A stretch of 64,000 nt of DNA from positions 45,845 through 109,844 of the forward strand of contig JAHFSX010000021.1 of the NCBI GenBank assembly GCA_023269675.1, in the 5' to 3' direction. The stretch comes from Verrucomicrobiota bacterium. GTDB lineage: Bacteria; Verrucomicrobiota; Kiritimatiellia; RFP12; UBA1067. The notes below the pieces were generated by a model. It made no database searches and was not told the origin of the DNA. It saw only the letters and a program-made list of their open reading frames with translations. This document shows positions 8,995 through 18,459 of this stretch, piece by piece (within the stretch, counting starts at the first letter, position 1; each line of letters opens with the position of its first letter). The position numbers and the translations under genes were made by a program.

Positions 8995-10713
8995 ATGTTC
9001 CTCCCGTGTACACAGTCTGAGATCGAGCGTCTGGGCTGGGAAGCGCCCGACGTGATCCTGGTCTCCGGCGACGCCTACATCGATTCGCCGTTTTCAGGCG
9101 TCGCCGTGATCGGACGCGTGCTGACCGCCGCAGGCTTCCGCGTGGCGGTCATCGCCCAGCCCGACATCAGCTCACAAGATGACATCCGCCGCCTCGGCCA
9201 GCCGCGACTCTTCTGGGGCGTCTCCAGCGGGTGCGTCGACTCCATGGTCGCCAACTACACCGCCACCGGCAAAAAGCGCCATCAGGACGACTTCACCCCG
9301 GGCGGCGAAAACACGGCCCGGCCCGACCGCGCGGTCATCGCCTACTGCAACCTCATCCGCGCAGCCTTCAAGCCCTGCAAGCCCATCGTCATCGGCGGCA
9401 TCGAAGCCAGCCTGCGCCGCATCGCCCATTACGACTTCTGGTCGGACACCGTGCGCCGCCCCGTTCTGTTCGACGCCAAAGCCGACATCCTCGTCTACGG
9501 CATGGCCGAGCGCACGATCACGTCGCTGGCCCGCGCGCTGCGCGACGGCCACGAGTGGCGCAGCCTGCGCGGCCTCTGCTACGCCCTGCCCGCCACCTCC
9601 GCGGCCCTGCCGGCGGGCGCGGTCGCCTTGCCGGACTACAGCGCGGTCGCCGCGGCGACCGATGCGGGCCGCGCCGCCTTCCTCGACATGTTCCGGACCT
9701 TCGCGGCGAACCAGGAGCCCCGTACGGCCAAGCCTCTGCTGCAGCGGGTGGATACGCGCTGCCTCGTCCACACCCCCCCCGACCTGCCGCTATCGACCGC
9801 GGAACTCGACGCGGTCTACGCCCAGCCCTTCATGCTCGACGCCCATCCGTGCCACACCGCGAAAGGCAAAGTCCGCGCGCTGGACACGATCCGCTTCTCG
9901 CTCACCACCCACCGCGGCTGCTACGGCGAATGCAACTTCTGCGCGATCGCCATGCACCAGGGCCGCCGGGTGGTCAGCCGCTCCGAGGCGTCGATCATCG
10001 ACGAGGCGCACCGCATGGCGCGCCATCCGAAATTCACCGGCATCATCCAGGACGTCGGCGGACCGACCGCCAACATGTACGGGTTCGAATGCGAGCGCAA
10101 GGTCAAGCAGGGAGCCTGCACCGACAAGCGCTGCCTCTACCCCGACACCTGCCCCGCGCTCAAACCCGATCACGGGCCGCAGCTGGAGCTGCTGAAGAAG
10201 CTGCGCCACATTCCCGGCGTGCGCAAGGTCTTCATGGCCTCGGGCATCCGGCCCGACCTGATCGCCGCCGACGCGCACAACGGCGCGCGCTATATCGACG
10301 AGCTGGCGGCGCACCACGTCTCGGGCCAGCTCAAACTCGCGCCCGAACACTCGGAGAAGCGGGTGCTGGACGCCATGGGCAAACCCCACACCGACGCGCT
10401 GCTGTGCTTCAAGGAGCGGTTTGATGCGGCCAATAAAAAACACGGCCTGAAGCAGTTCCTCACCTACTATTTCATCGCGGCGCATCCGGAGTGCAGCGAC
10501 GACGACATGCAGGCCCTCAAGCGTTTCGCCACCACGAGCCTGCATCTCTCGCCCGAGCAGGTGCAGATCTTCACGCCCACCCCCTCGACGTGGTCCACCG
10601 CGATGTACTACACCGGGCTCAACCCCTTCACCCGGCGTCCCGCGCTCGTGACGCGCGGCCTGCGCGGCAAGCAGGACCAGAAGGACATCCTCGCGGCCGC
10701 GCCGCGCCCGTAA
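8995..10713 (+). CDS. ygiQ: YgiQ family radical SAM protein (UPF0313)
   Basis: A 572-residue protein of the YgiQ/UPF0313 family. The N-terminus FLPCTQSEIERLGWEAPDVILVSGDAYIDSPFSG is diagnostic of the family and fixes the start 12 codons inside the ORF-track version. The radical SAM cluster motif is TTHRGCYGECNFCAI (Cys at about 309, 313, 316), followed by a Cys-rich segment QGACTDKRCLYPDTCPAL. The family is conserved but its reaction is not established. The gene is monocistronic between the repeat element and a convergent glycosidase. It has an unusually strong promoter whose start point coincides with the ATG. Confidence 0.93.
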   Translation: MFLPCTQSEIERLGWEAPDVILVSGDAYIDSPFSGVAVIGRVLTAAGFRVAVIAQPDISSQDDIRRLGQPRLFWGVSSGCVDSMVANYTATGKKRHQDDFTPGGENTARPDRAVIAYCNLIRAAFKPCKPIVIGGIEASLRRIAHYDFWSDTVRRPVLFDAKADILVYGMAERTITSLARALRDGHEWRSLRGLCYALPATSAALPAGAVALPDYSAVAAATDAGRAAFLDMFRTFAANQEPRTAKPLLQRVDTRCLVHTPPDLPLSTAELDAVYAQPFMLDAHPCHTAKGKVRALDTIRFSLTTHRGCYGECNFCAIAMHQGRRVVSRSEASIIDEAHRMARHPKFTGIIQDVGGPTANMYGFECERKVKQGACTDKRCLYPDTCPALKPDHGPQLELLKKLRHIPGVRKVFMASGIRPDLIAADAHNGARYIDELAAHHVSGQLKLAPEHSEKRVLDAMGKPHTDALLCFKERFDAANKKHGLKQFLTYYFIAAHPECSDDDMQALKRFATTSLHLSPEQVQIFTPTPSTWSTAMYYTGLNPFTRRPALVTRGLRGKQDQKDILAAAPRP

Positions 10714-11088
10714 AAATAGCTCGTACTCAAGTCTCAAAAGCTCCACCTGCGGCGTACGCTTCTTGATTCATCAAAAAGAGTGCGCCGGGGACGGCGGGCG
10801 AAATGGGCGAGCCGGGTGCTCGAGGGAACGGCCGCTTGGACGATATTGAGTGCGCGGACCTGGCCGCGCTTTCCGGGCGGGGGCCTGAACCCGCCCGCGT
10901 CGCGCTCGGCGGCGCGGCGGGCCGCGCCGGCGAAAAGCGCCCGGAGCCGGGCGCACTCAAAACAGCGCCATCAGCCTGTGCGAGTCCATGTTCTCTTGCG
11001 GCTTTCTTTCCCGTTTGAAATCGAACTCAAGCTGCCGAAATCGTGGATGCTATGAGAAGCCGGCTGTTTTTTGGGTTATCGGATGGCT
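10714..11088. other. Convergent intergenic region with an inverted-repeat-bounded GC-rich element
   Basis: No credible gene. The main structure is a 115-base GC-rich element (10846-10960) bounded by perfect 10-base inverted repeats TTGAGTGCGC/GCGCACTCAA. It contains smaller palindromes such as CGGGCGGGGGCC. It may act as a two-way transcription stop between the convergent ygiQ-like and GH106 genes or be a mobile repeat unit; no second copy was found in the window. Confidence 0.5.
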
Positions 11089-14000
11089 TCACTCTTTCGT
11101 TTGCCACCTCTCGGCACTCAACACCGTCACCGGCCCGAGCAGGCCTGATGGCATGAGCGGCGTGCCGGGGTTCTGCAAATTCCTGATGTTGGTGCGCGTC
11201 AGCCGTTTCTCTGCGGGCAGCGCCTTGTCGCCGACGAGCCGGTTGTACCAGAAGTTCACCACCTTGACCTCGAGTTCGTTCGCGCCGGGCCTCACCGCAT
11301 CCGTGATCTCCACGCGGAACGGCGGCGCCCAGACAGTTCCACACGGCTTGCCGTTCACGCGCACTTCCGCCAGCTCGCGCACCGCGCCGAGGTCGAGGGA
11401 AAGTGAGGACGGCGCACGGAGGGCCGTGGACGGAAGATCGATCGTCTTGCGGTAAACCGCCGTCCCCGAGTAATGCTGAATGCCAAGATCGGACTGAGCT
11501 GTCCAATCAGACAGCTCAGTGAACGTGACCGCCTTTGCGGGTCCGCCCCATTTCGGGTCGAACGTCACCTCCCACGGCCCCGCAACATTCAACATGGGCA
11601 ACGAGGCCTTTTGTTCTGCCCTCTGCCCTCCGTCCGCTGCCCTCTGATTTCTGAACACCACAAACCATGACCCGCACGGCGCGAAGTCAAGCGCCACCGA
11701 CACGCGTCCGCCGCGCTCCTCGTAGGCTGCGGCGAGACGATGCCTGCCGCTCACGGCGTCCCACAGCTCCGGGGACTTGCCCGCCACACGGAAGGTGCAC
11801 CGCGCGGACACGGCATTCGTCGCGCGGTTGGCCACAAAGTAGATCTCGGCGTCGCCGTCCGTGCGGTGGATGAAATCGAAGGCCGCCGCCGCATTCGTGG
11901 GCACGCCGAACTCGACGTCCGGATACACGCCCTGCGCCAGCAGCACCTCGCGCGCGGTCTGGTCACTGACAACGCTGTTGCGGACGCCTCGGGGAGGCGT
12001 CCCTACCGTATTCCACAGTCCGTCGGCGATACGCTTGACCTCGGCATCCGCCAGCGCCGCATCCTTGAGTCCGCTGGCCTGCGTCGGTTTCGGCCCCACA
12101 ATCGTCGCCCCCGCGGACGCCCACTCCTGAACCTTGCGCAGCACCGGCAGCGAGATCACCTCGCGGTTCGCGAGCACCAGCACGCGGTAGCTCACGCCGT
12201 CCGGCATAACGATCTTGCCGTCGCGGACCGAGGCTCGCGCGAGCAGCGCCTCTTCGCTGATCACGTCGTAATCGTAGCCGGGCTGCACCTTGGCCGGATC
12301 CGTGCGCTTGTGCTGGGCAAAGTTCGGCACATGGTCGCCGTAGTAGTAGAGCACGTCCGCGCAGGGCTGGCCACGCTGCAGCAGCGCCTGGCAGCGGTTG
12401 ATGTAGGCGAAGAACGCTCCGGACTGCGGCCACCACGTCACGTTCGGATTCAGGTGCGTGCCCGCGAAATACTGCTGCCCGGGAATCCCCTGCTCTTTCG
12501 GCGAACAAACGAAGGCGTGCCACACCAGCAGGTTCAGCCCTTCGCAGAGCGCCTTGTCGAAGGCGGGCTTGAGGTTGTCCCAGAGCGTCTCCTGCCAGTG
12601 CGGGCCGATTGTGGTGAAGCCCTCAGCCAGCACCAGCTTGCGGCCGCAAGTGTGCGCGGCGCTGGCGGGCTGCTTGACGAAAAAGCGGTTGTCGTCGCCG
12701 GTGCGGTGCTTCCACGACCACGCCCAGAATTCGCTCATGGGAGCGTCGTTGAAGCCGAGGCACTGCTGCGCGTCGATCGGCACCGCGTGCGGCCCGCCGC
12801 TCTCGGGATGGATCAGAAGCCCGTGCCGGTGCGCGCCGTCGCGGAAGAGCTGGTAGTGGTTGGCAATGGCCAAGTCGCCCATCGTGCGGCGGAAATCGTG
12901 CAGGAAGCGGTTGCTCTCCGCGCGGCTGTTCACGATCTTGCCCGCGATGACCGGCAGCCACGGCAGCAGGTCATAGCCGCGGCGCCGCTGGAACTGCTCG
13001 CGCAGCGTCGGCGTCCAGTTGGCCACCTCGACCTCCCAGCTGTCGGTGTGCAGATACTTGAGGGACTTGCCGGCGAGCGGTCCGGCGTCCGCGATGAGCG
13101 GCTCCACCACCGCGTCCCAGTAGCGCCGGAACGCGCCGTCGTCGAACGGGTCCAGCGCGTAGCCCTCCCAGCCCTCGCTGCAGGTCGACACGCGGCAGTG
13201 GTCGTTCAGCGTGTAGCCGAAGCGCAGCACGGTCCACTCCCCGGGCGGAGCTTCCCAGTGCAGCGTCCCGTCGGCGGCGAGCTTCGCCGTGAGCTCCTGC
13301 AGATCGGCCGCGCGCGTGTCCTCTTCGCCTTCCTTCGGCGGGAGTTCCTGAAAGAGCGCGGCCGAGTCGGGCGCGGAGAAAGACCCCAGCGGCTTGAGCA
13401 GCGCCTTCTGCGCATGATTCTGAAGCGGACGGCGCGCCGATGACGTGGCGTCCGGCCACGCGAAAGCCGGCCCGGATATTTTGAACTCGGCGATCTGCAC
13501 GTTGCGCGGCGTCTCAGGAAAACGCGGATCATACGCGCCTTTGATGACGAGCCGTACCACGCGGGCCTCGACCGGATCGAACGTTGCCACGGTCTCGCCC
13601 CGCTCTTGGGCGGTAAACGTCTTCACCGTGCGGAACGCCTTGCCGTCGGAGGAGACCCGCACCTCACACTCGCGCGGGCCGTACCCGGGCCGACCGGCAA
13701 CGGTCACCTGCGCGACGGTCACGGGGTTCATGAACTCGGCCGCGATCCACTGCGGCTTGGCCGCCGTGGGACCCGCGCCGGGGCTCGCGCTCTCGGAAAC
13801 CCAGAAGCTCTCCGTCTCGTTGTCGGCGACCAGCGCGACGGGGTGGCTCGCCTGCGCGGAACTGGCGCTGAGCGTGACGACCGGTTGCGCCGCCCGCCCC
13901 GGATGCACGTCGCGACAGGCCAGCACGCACAGCTCACGGTAAAACCCCTCGCGGCCCTTGGGCTGCTCAAGCTTGCCCGCGAACGCCGTGCCGCCCTTCA

Positions 14001-14424
14001 CGCGCGTCTCGGTCCAGACCAGCTTTTTCGGCGCGTCCTCGGCCTTGACCATCGGCCCGCCGAGGTTCCAGCCGCTCTGGATGTTGAGGCTCATCTCGAG
14101 ACCGAGACGGTCAGCCTCGCGCAGGGTGTGCTTGTACAGCTCGCGCCACTCGGGCGAAAAGAAGGTGGGGCCGTGCGGCGCCCGGTCGTTGCCGTCCTGG
14201 CTGGAGCCGTCGGCATCGCAAATGAGCGCACCGCCGAAGCCTTTGGCCTGCATCTCCTCCAGGTCGCGCGTGATGGCCTCGCGGGTGACGTTGCCGTTGA
14301 TCCACCACCAATACGCGCGCAGGCGGGCGTCGCGCGGCGGGTTCATGAAATCCTGCTCCAGGGTCGCCCCGCAGGCCATGCCGCCCAGAAGCAGCGCAAT
14401 CACGCCAATCGCTCTTCGAGTCAT
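11089..14424 (-). CDS. Secreted GH106-like alpha-L-rhamnosidase
   Basis: A 1111-residue enzyme with a signal peptide (MTRRAIGVIALLLGGMACG). The start is set by GGGGGAGGG six bases upstream and removes 14 codons from the ORF-track version. The opening LEQDFMNPPRDARLRAYWWWINGNVTREAI is typical of GH106 proteins, as is GLEMSLNIQSGWNLGGP. The catalytic-barrel region includes YLHTDSWEVEVANWTP (about residue 460) and HPESGGPHAVPID. The last 150 residues form a galactose-binding-like beta-sandwich (VNGKPCGTVWAPPFRVEI). GH106 enzymes remove alpha-L-rhamnose from pectic and related glycans. A short Gln/Ala/Gly-rich stretch (QRAADGGQRAEQKASL) precedes the last domain and is encoded by a simple repeat. 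The next gene upstream, a paralogue, is on the same strand. Confidence 0.87.
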   Translation of the reverse strand: MTRRAIGVIALLLGGMACGATLEQDFMNPPRDARLRAYWWWINGNVTREAITRDLEEMQAKGFGGALICDADGSSQDGNDRAPHGPTFFSPEWRELYKHTLREADRLGLEMSLNIQSGWNLGGPMVKAEDAPKKLVWTETRVKGGTAFAGKLEQPKGREGFYRELCVLACRDVHPGRAAQPVVTLSASSAQASHPVALVADNETESFWVSESASPGAGPTAAKPQWIAAEFMNPVTVAQVTVAGRPGYGPRECEVRVSSDGKAFRTVKTFTAQERGETVATFDPVEARVVRLVIKGAYDPRFPETPRNVQIAEFKISGPAFAWPDATSSARRPLQNHAQKALLKPLGSFSAPDSAALFQELPPKEGEEDTRAADLQELTAKLAADGTLHWEAPPGEWTVLRFGYTLNDHCRVSTCSEGWEGYALDPFDDGAFRRYWDAVVEPLIADAGPLAGKSLKYLHTDSWEVEVANWTPTLREQFQRRRGYDLLPWLPVIAGKIVNSRAESNRFLHDFRRTMGDLAIANHYQLFRDGAHRHGLLIHPESGGPHAVPIDAQQCLGFNDAPMSEFWAWSWKHRTGDDNRFFVKQPASAAHTCGRKLVLAEGFTTIGPHWQETLWDNLKPAFDKALCEGLNLLVWHAFVCSPKEQGIPGQQYFAGTHLNPNVTWWPQSGAFFAYINRCQALLQRGQPCADVLYYYGDHVPNFAQHKRTDPAKVQPGYDYDVISEEALLARASVRDGKIVMPDGVSYRVLVLANREVISLPVLRKVQEWASAGATIVGPKPTQASGLKDAALADAEVKRIADGLWNTVGTPPRGVRNSVVSDQTAREVLLAQGVYPDVEFGVPTNAAAAFDFIHRTDGDAEIYFVANRATNAVSARCTFRVAGKSPELWDAVSGRHRLAAAYEERGGRVSVALDFAPCGSWFVVFRNQRAADGGQRAEQKASLPMLNVAGPWEVTFDPKWGGPAKAVTFTELSDWTAQSDLGIQHYSGTAVYRKTIDLPSTALRAPSSLSLDLGAVRELAEVRVNGKPCGTVWAPPFRVEITDAVRPGANELEVKVVNFWYNRLVGDKALPAEKRLTRTNIRNLQNPGTPLMPSGLLGPVTVLSAERWQTKE
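11596..11654. repeat. Simple repeat tract inside GH106 gene
   Basis: A CTCTGCCCTC-type tract (CTGCCCTCTGCCCTCCGTCC, then GCTGCCCTCTG) that encodes the linker before the C-terminal domain. It resembles the GGTCAGAGGTCGGAGG tract in the methyltransferase remnant near 40.25 kb and a short GGACGGAGGGCGGAG tract near 42.69 kb. Confidence 0.5.
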
Positions 14425-14466
14425 GAGCCCTCCCCCGCAAACCGAAAGTGAAGTCAAAAACCGCAT

Positions 14467-14504
14467 GAACGCTCAACGTCCAACGTTGAACGCTCAACTT
14501 TGAA
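14467..14504. repeat. Short AACGYTNAAC simple repeat upstream of GH106 gene
   Basis: GAACGCTCAAC occurs twice with AACGTCCAACGTT between, giving a degenerate 6-8-base periodicity. It lies between the two GH106 genes, upstream of the start of the left one. It is of the same simple-repeat style as other tracts in this window. Confidence 0.5.
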
Positions 14505-14544
14505 GGGCATACTTGGACGGTGAGTGTTCCCGTCTTTACCAGGC

Positions 14545-17500
14545 CTACCGCGCCACGACCGTCTCGACGGTCCGGATCAGGACTGGCCCGAACAGGCCCG
14601 ACGGCAACGGCTGGTCGTCCTTGTACCAGTGGTGCCACGTCGTGAAGGTGAAGCGCCCCGTCGGGCTCGGCTTGCCGTCCAGCACCCACTGCGGCCACGC
14701 CTTCAAATGCTTCCCGTCCCACTCGCGGTCTTCCGGCAGCTGCTCGTCGCCGATCAGCCGGTTCGGCCACAGGTTCGTGATCTTCACCCGCAGCGTGTTC
14801 TTGCCGGTCTTGAGCGCGTCGGTCACGTCCAGCCGGTACGGCGGCTTCCAGAGGAGGCTCAGCGCCTGGCCGTTGAGCTCCACATCGGCGAAGTTCTTCA
14901 GGTCGCCGAGGTCGAGGACGTAGCGCTCGCCCTTCTGCTTCTTCGAATCCCATGCGAACGTTTTCAGGTACGTGGCGGTACCCGAGAAGTACTTCACGCC
15001 GCTGTCCGCGTGGTCGGTCCACGAGATCAGCTTGTCGAGCGTGATCTTGGCGGGCGCGCCCCAGTTCGGCGGAAAGGTCACATCCCAAGGGCCGGCTATC
15101 TCGACCGGCTGCGGGATGTCCGCAACCGTGGCCTTGAGCGTTTTGCCCGCCGCCGTCGCGATCTCGAACGAACCGGGTTTCCACACTTGGATTTCAAGGG
15201 CCCCGTCTGTTTTCAGGGCAAGCTCATAGGCCGGCAGGGGTGTCGACTGCTCGCCCGTCTCCGGCAGCGTCAGCGTCTGGTGCTCGCCGACACGCACCTC
15301 TTTCCGCTGGCTCTTGTAGACGTACTCGACGCGCAGCTCTTTCAAGGTCATATTGGCCGGGTCGTGTCCGACCAGCGCATTGTCGGCCGCCACGCTCAGC
15401 GTGCCGTCCTTGACCAGCCCTGCGAGTTTCGCGGTGACATCGACCGCCTGCTTCACCGGCTCAGGCACGTCGTTCACAAGCCCGTACACCGCCTTGACGA
15501 CCTCGGCGCCCGCAGGCAGCTCGATCGTCTTGTTCTCGCCTACGGTCAGACTCTTCTTCTCCGCGTTCACCAGGAAATCGATCTTCAACTCCTTCTCGGT
15601 GTTCGGAGCCGGGTCGCCCGCGAGGTCGTTGTTCGCCCGGATGCGACGGTTGCCGCTCTGGACCGACTGTTTCACGAGCGCCGTAATGTCCACACACTCG
15701 GGGTCGGCTGCCTCGCCGAACGCTCCGTATTCGGCCTTCACGATGGTCAGCTGCTGAACCGGCTCTTTGAGCTCGTTCAGGGCTGTGCGCTGGACCGCAA
15801 CGGCATGGTCTCCGGCCGATGCCTGCCGGAAAACGACGAACACCGAGCCTGCCGGGCCGAAACGCAGCGGCACCGTCGTGCAGCCGTCCTGCTCCGTGTA
15901 GACCGGCGCCTTCTCCATCACGCCGGTGTCCGGATGCCAGAGCTCAGGCACCTTGCCGCTCACGCGGAACGTGCATTGTTCCTCAACCCCCGCCGTCTTC
16001 GCGCTCGCAACGAAATAGAGGTCAGCGCCGTCCGCCACACGATGGATGTAGTTCAGCCGGGCGCCCTTGTTGGTGCAGGCGAAGTCCGGGCTCACCTTCA
16101 ACGCGGCCAGCACCTCAGCCGGGGCTTTGTCGACGACGCCCTTGGCCCAGATCGCGTCCGCCAGCTGCTTGACTTCCGCGTCACACGCCGGGTAACCGCT
16201 CAGGCCGGGGGCTTTCTCCGGCTTAGGCCCGACCACCCGCGCGCCGGACTCGACCAGCTTTCCGATCGTCTTGAGCACGGCGGGCGACATGGTCTTGTCG
16301 CTCGGCAGCACCAGCAGGCGGTAGCTCATGCCCGACGGCAGCACGATGCGGCCGTCCTTCACGGACATCAGGCTCAGCGCGGCCGTGTCGCAGCCGTCAT
16401 AGTCGTACCCCTGCGGCAAGCCTCCGCCCCGCAGGCTGTTCGGCGCGCTCTCGCCGCAGTAGAAGCAGACATCCGCGACGAACTGCCCCTCCTGGAGGAG
16501 GTACTGGCAGCGGGCCTGATATTTCAGCCACTCCTTGCCCTGCTCCCACCAGGTCACGGTGCGCTCGAAATGCGTCCCCCACTGGCCCATGGTCATGCCG
16601 GGGAAACGCGCGGGCTGGGTCCACGGCTGGTGCGCGTAGCGGTGATAGATGATGCGGTTGACGCCGCCGCAGTAAACCGCATCGCCCTGCGCCTTGATCG
16701 AATAGGGATCCTTGAGCCATTTGCCCGCCTCGGGCGACGCGGTGAACGATTCCGCACCGACATATTTTTTGCCGTACACGTGGGCCACAGACGCCGGCAG
16801 TTTCGAGTTGCCGACATTCACGCTCTCGCCGCTGCCCGGCCAAAACTCGCCCATCGGAATGTCGCAGTAACTGCCGTACTGCAGGTCATCGGAGGGGCAG
16901 TTGCCGTAGGGCTCCACGGAGTAGAGCAGCCCGGCGCGGTGCGCCATCTCCTTGAACTGTCCCGAATAGTTCTCCGCGAACAGGTCGGCGACCGTACGGC
17001 GCAGATCCCACAGGAAGCGCTCGGTCACTTCGGGGCTGTCCACCACGCGCCCGGTGAACACCGGCAGGAAACGCGTGATGTCATATCCGCGGCGCTTCTG
17101 GAACTCCTCTTTGAAATTCTGCGTCCAGTTCTGCGCGCCGACCTCGTAGCTGTCGATCAGCACGTTGTTGAGCCCCGACTTCACGTTGCCGGCCAAAGGG
17201 CCCAGCTCGGCCAGGACCTTGCCCATGCTGCCGTCCCAATGGGCCTGCGCGGCTTCCCTGCTCAGCTTGTCGCACTCCAGGCCCGTGCCTTCAGCCGGCG
17301 CCGGGTGGTTGCTGCGGCCGTTGGGCGTGTACCCGAGGCGCAGGACCGTCCACTCGCCCTCCGGCACCTCCCACGCCAACTGCCCATCGGCCGCCATCCT
17401 GGAGGTGAGATCCACGAGCTTGTCGCCCTGCACCACCTCTTCCGGTTTCACCGCGGCGGCCGTTTCGGCTTTCACGTCGTTCCGGTCAAGGAAGACCTTG

Positions 17501-18459
17501 CCGGCCAGATTCTCGATGCCGACCTTGGCGGAGAAATCCACCTCGGCGATCGAAAGTTGCTTCATCTTGGCGCTGGCGCTGGTGAAGAGCACGCGGTAGA
17601 ACTTCGCTGAAACCGGCGCAAAAGCGAAGGTGCGCAGCTCGTTGCCCTTCTGCATGGAAAAGCTGTCCACCGTGCGGAACGCCTGTCCGTCGTCGGAGAC
17701 TTCGATCTTCCCGCCGCATCCCTGCATGCCGGGGCCGGGCGTGACCGCCAGCATGCGAGCCGCGTACGGCTGCGCGAACTCGAGCTGGATGAACTGCGGC
17801 GCCTTCGGTTTCGGCAGGCCCAGCCTCACGGTCGTGCCGTTCTTGCCGTCCGCCGCCTTGGCCGCGTCCTGCTTTTCGGAGCTGCACGTCACTTTGGGCG
17901 CGGCCTCTTGCATCTTGGCCCGCTCGCCCGCCGGCGTGCGGAAGGCCAGCACGGCGATGTCGCGGTAAAAATCCAGTTTCATGGGCGGCTGCGCGAGCTT
18001 CCCGTCAAACTTGGCCGGCCCCTTGACCTGCGTTTCGCTGGTGACCACCACCTTCATGGAGTGCTCGGGCGTGTTCCACGGCCCGCCGCTGCTCGACCAG
18101 CCCGCGCAGTTGTGGATGCACAGTTCAAGCCCCAGCCGCTGCGCCTCCTTGGCCGAATGCTTCACCATCGCGATCCACTCCGGGCTGTTGAACTGGATCG
18201 GCCCGTGCGGGATGTTCTCGCCGGCGTTGAAGATCTGGGCGCCGCCGATGCCGACGCGCGCCATCGCCTCCAGGTCCGCCGTGATGCCCTCCTTGGTGAC
18301 GTTGCCGTTCATCCAGTGCCACCACGTGTGCGGCCGCGCCGAGTCGGGCGGCTGAACAAACCCTTTTTCAAGATCTTCCGCCCCCACGCCCGCGGCGTTC
18401 CCGGCAAACACAGCCATGCTCAGACCCGCAAGGCAGAAACTCAGTTTCATGATGCGCAT
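14545..18459 (-). CDS. Secreted GH106-like glycosidase with two DUF3395-like repeats
   Basis: A 1304-residue paralogue of the adjacent GH106 enzyme, with a signal peptide (MKLSFCLAGLSMAVFAGNAAG). The start was chosen for an AGGGAGAG site at proper distance. The N-terminal GH106 hallmarks are PHTWWHWMNGNVTKEGI and LCIHNCAGWSSSGGP; the barrel carries NVLIDSYEVGAQNWTQ (about residue 438) and YSVEPYGNCPSDD. Two tandem repeats of about 80 residues follow (about 905-1070). Both read KAxYG ... VDVTA/VDITA ... L.GD/GHDPA ... K.L...Y/F ... VGE..T..LP, resembling the DUF3395 domain known from DNAJC11. The C-terminal galactose-binding-like domain and the final LPSGLFGPV motif match the neighbour. It probably acts on a rhamnosylated glycan outside the cytoplasm. 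Confidence 0.85.
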   Translation of the reverse strand: MRIMKLSFCLAGLSMAVFAGNAAGVGAEDLEKGFVQPPDSARPHTWWHWMNGNVTKEGITADLEAMARVGIGGAQIFNAGENIPHGPIQFNSPEWIAMVKHSAKEAQRLGLELCIHNCAGWSSSGGPWNTPEHSMKVVVTSETQVKGPAKFDGKLAQPPMKLDFYRDIAVLAFRTPAGERAKMQEAAPKVTCSSEKQDAAKAADGKNGTTVRLGLPKPKAPQFIQLEFAQPYAARMLAVTPGPGMQGCGGKIEVSDDGQAFRTVDSFSMQKGNELRTFAFAPVSAKFYRVLFTSASAKMKQLSIAEVDFSAKVGIENLAGKVFLDRNDVKAETAAAVKPEEVVQGDKLVDLTSRMAADGQLAWEVPEGEWTVLRLGYTPNGRSNHPAPAEGTGLECDKLSREAAQAHWDGSMGKVLAELGPLAGNVKSGLNNVLIDSYEVGAQNWTQNFKEEFQKRRGYDITRFLPVFTGRVVDSPEVTERFLWDLRRTVADLFAENYSGQFKEMAHRAGLLYSVEPYGNCPSDDLQYGSYCDIPMGEFWPGSGESVNVGNSKLPASVAHVYGKKYVGAESFTASPEAGKWLKDPYSIKAQGDAVYCGGVNRIIYHRYAHQPWTQPARFPGMTMGQWGTHFERTVTWWEQGKEWLKYQARCQYLLQEGQFVADVCFYCGESAPNSLRGGGLPQGYDYDGCDTAALSLMSVKDGRIVLPSGMSYRLLVLPSDKTMSPAVLKTIGKLVESGARVVGPKPEKAPGLSGYPACDAEVKQLADAIWAKGVVDKAPAEVLAALKVSPDFACTNKGARLNYIHRVADGADLYFVASAKTAGVEEQCTFRVSGKVPELWHPDTGVMEKAPVYTEQDGCTTVPLRFGPAGSVFVVFRQASAGDHAVAVQRTALNELKEPVQQLTIVKAEYGAFGEAADPECVDITALVKQSVQSGNRRIRANNDLAGDPAPNTEKELKIDFLVNAEKKSLTVGENKTIELPAGAEVVKAVYGLVNDVPEPVKQAVDVTAKLAGLVKDGTLSVAADNALVGHDPANMTLKELRVEYVYKSQRKEVRVGEHQTLTLPETGEQSTPLPAYELALKTDGALEIQVWKPGSFEIATAAGKTLKATVADIPQPVEIAGPWDVTFPPNWGAPAKITLDKLISWTDHADSGVKYFSGTATYLKTFAWDSKKQKGERYVLDLGDLKNFADVELNGQALSLLWKPPYRLDVTDALKTGKNTLRVKITNLWPNRLIGDEQLPEDREWDGKHLKAWPQWVLDGKPSPTGRFTFTTWHHWYKDDQPLPSGLFGPVLIRTVETVVAR

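Noticed and set aside
14524-17610. 1028-aa ORF on the forward strand
   Set aside because: Antisense shadow of the second GH106 gene, with no family motif.
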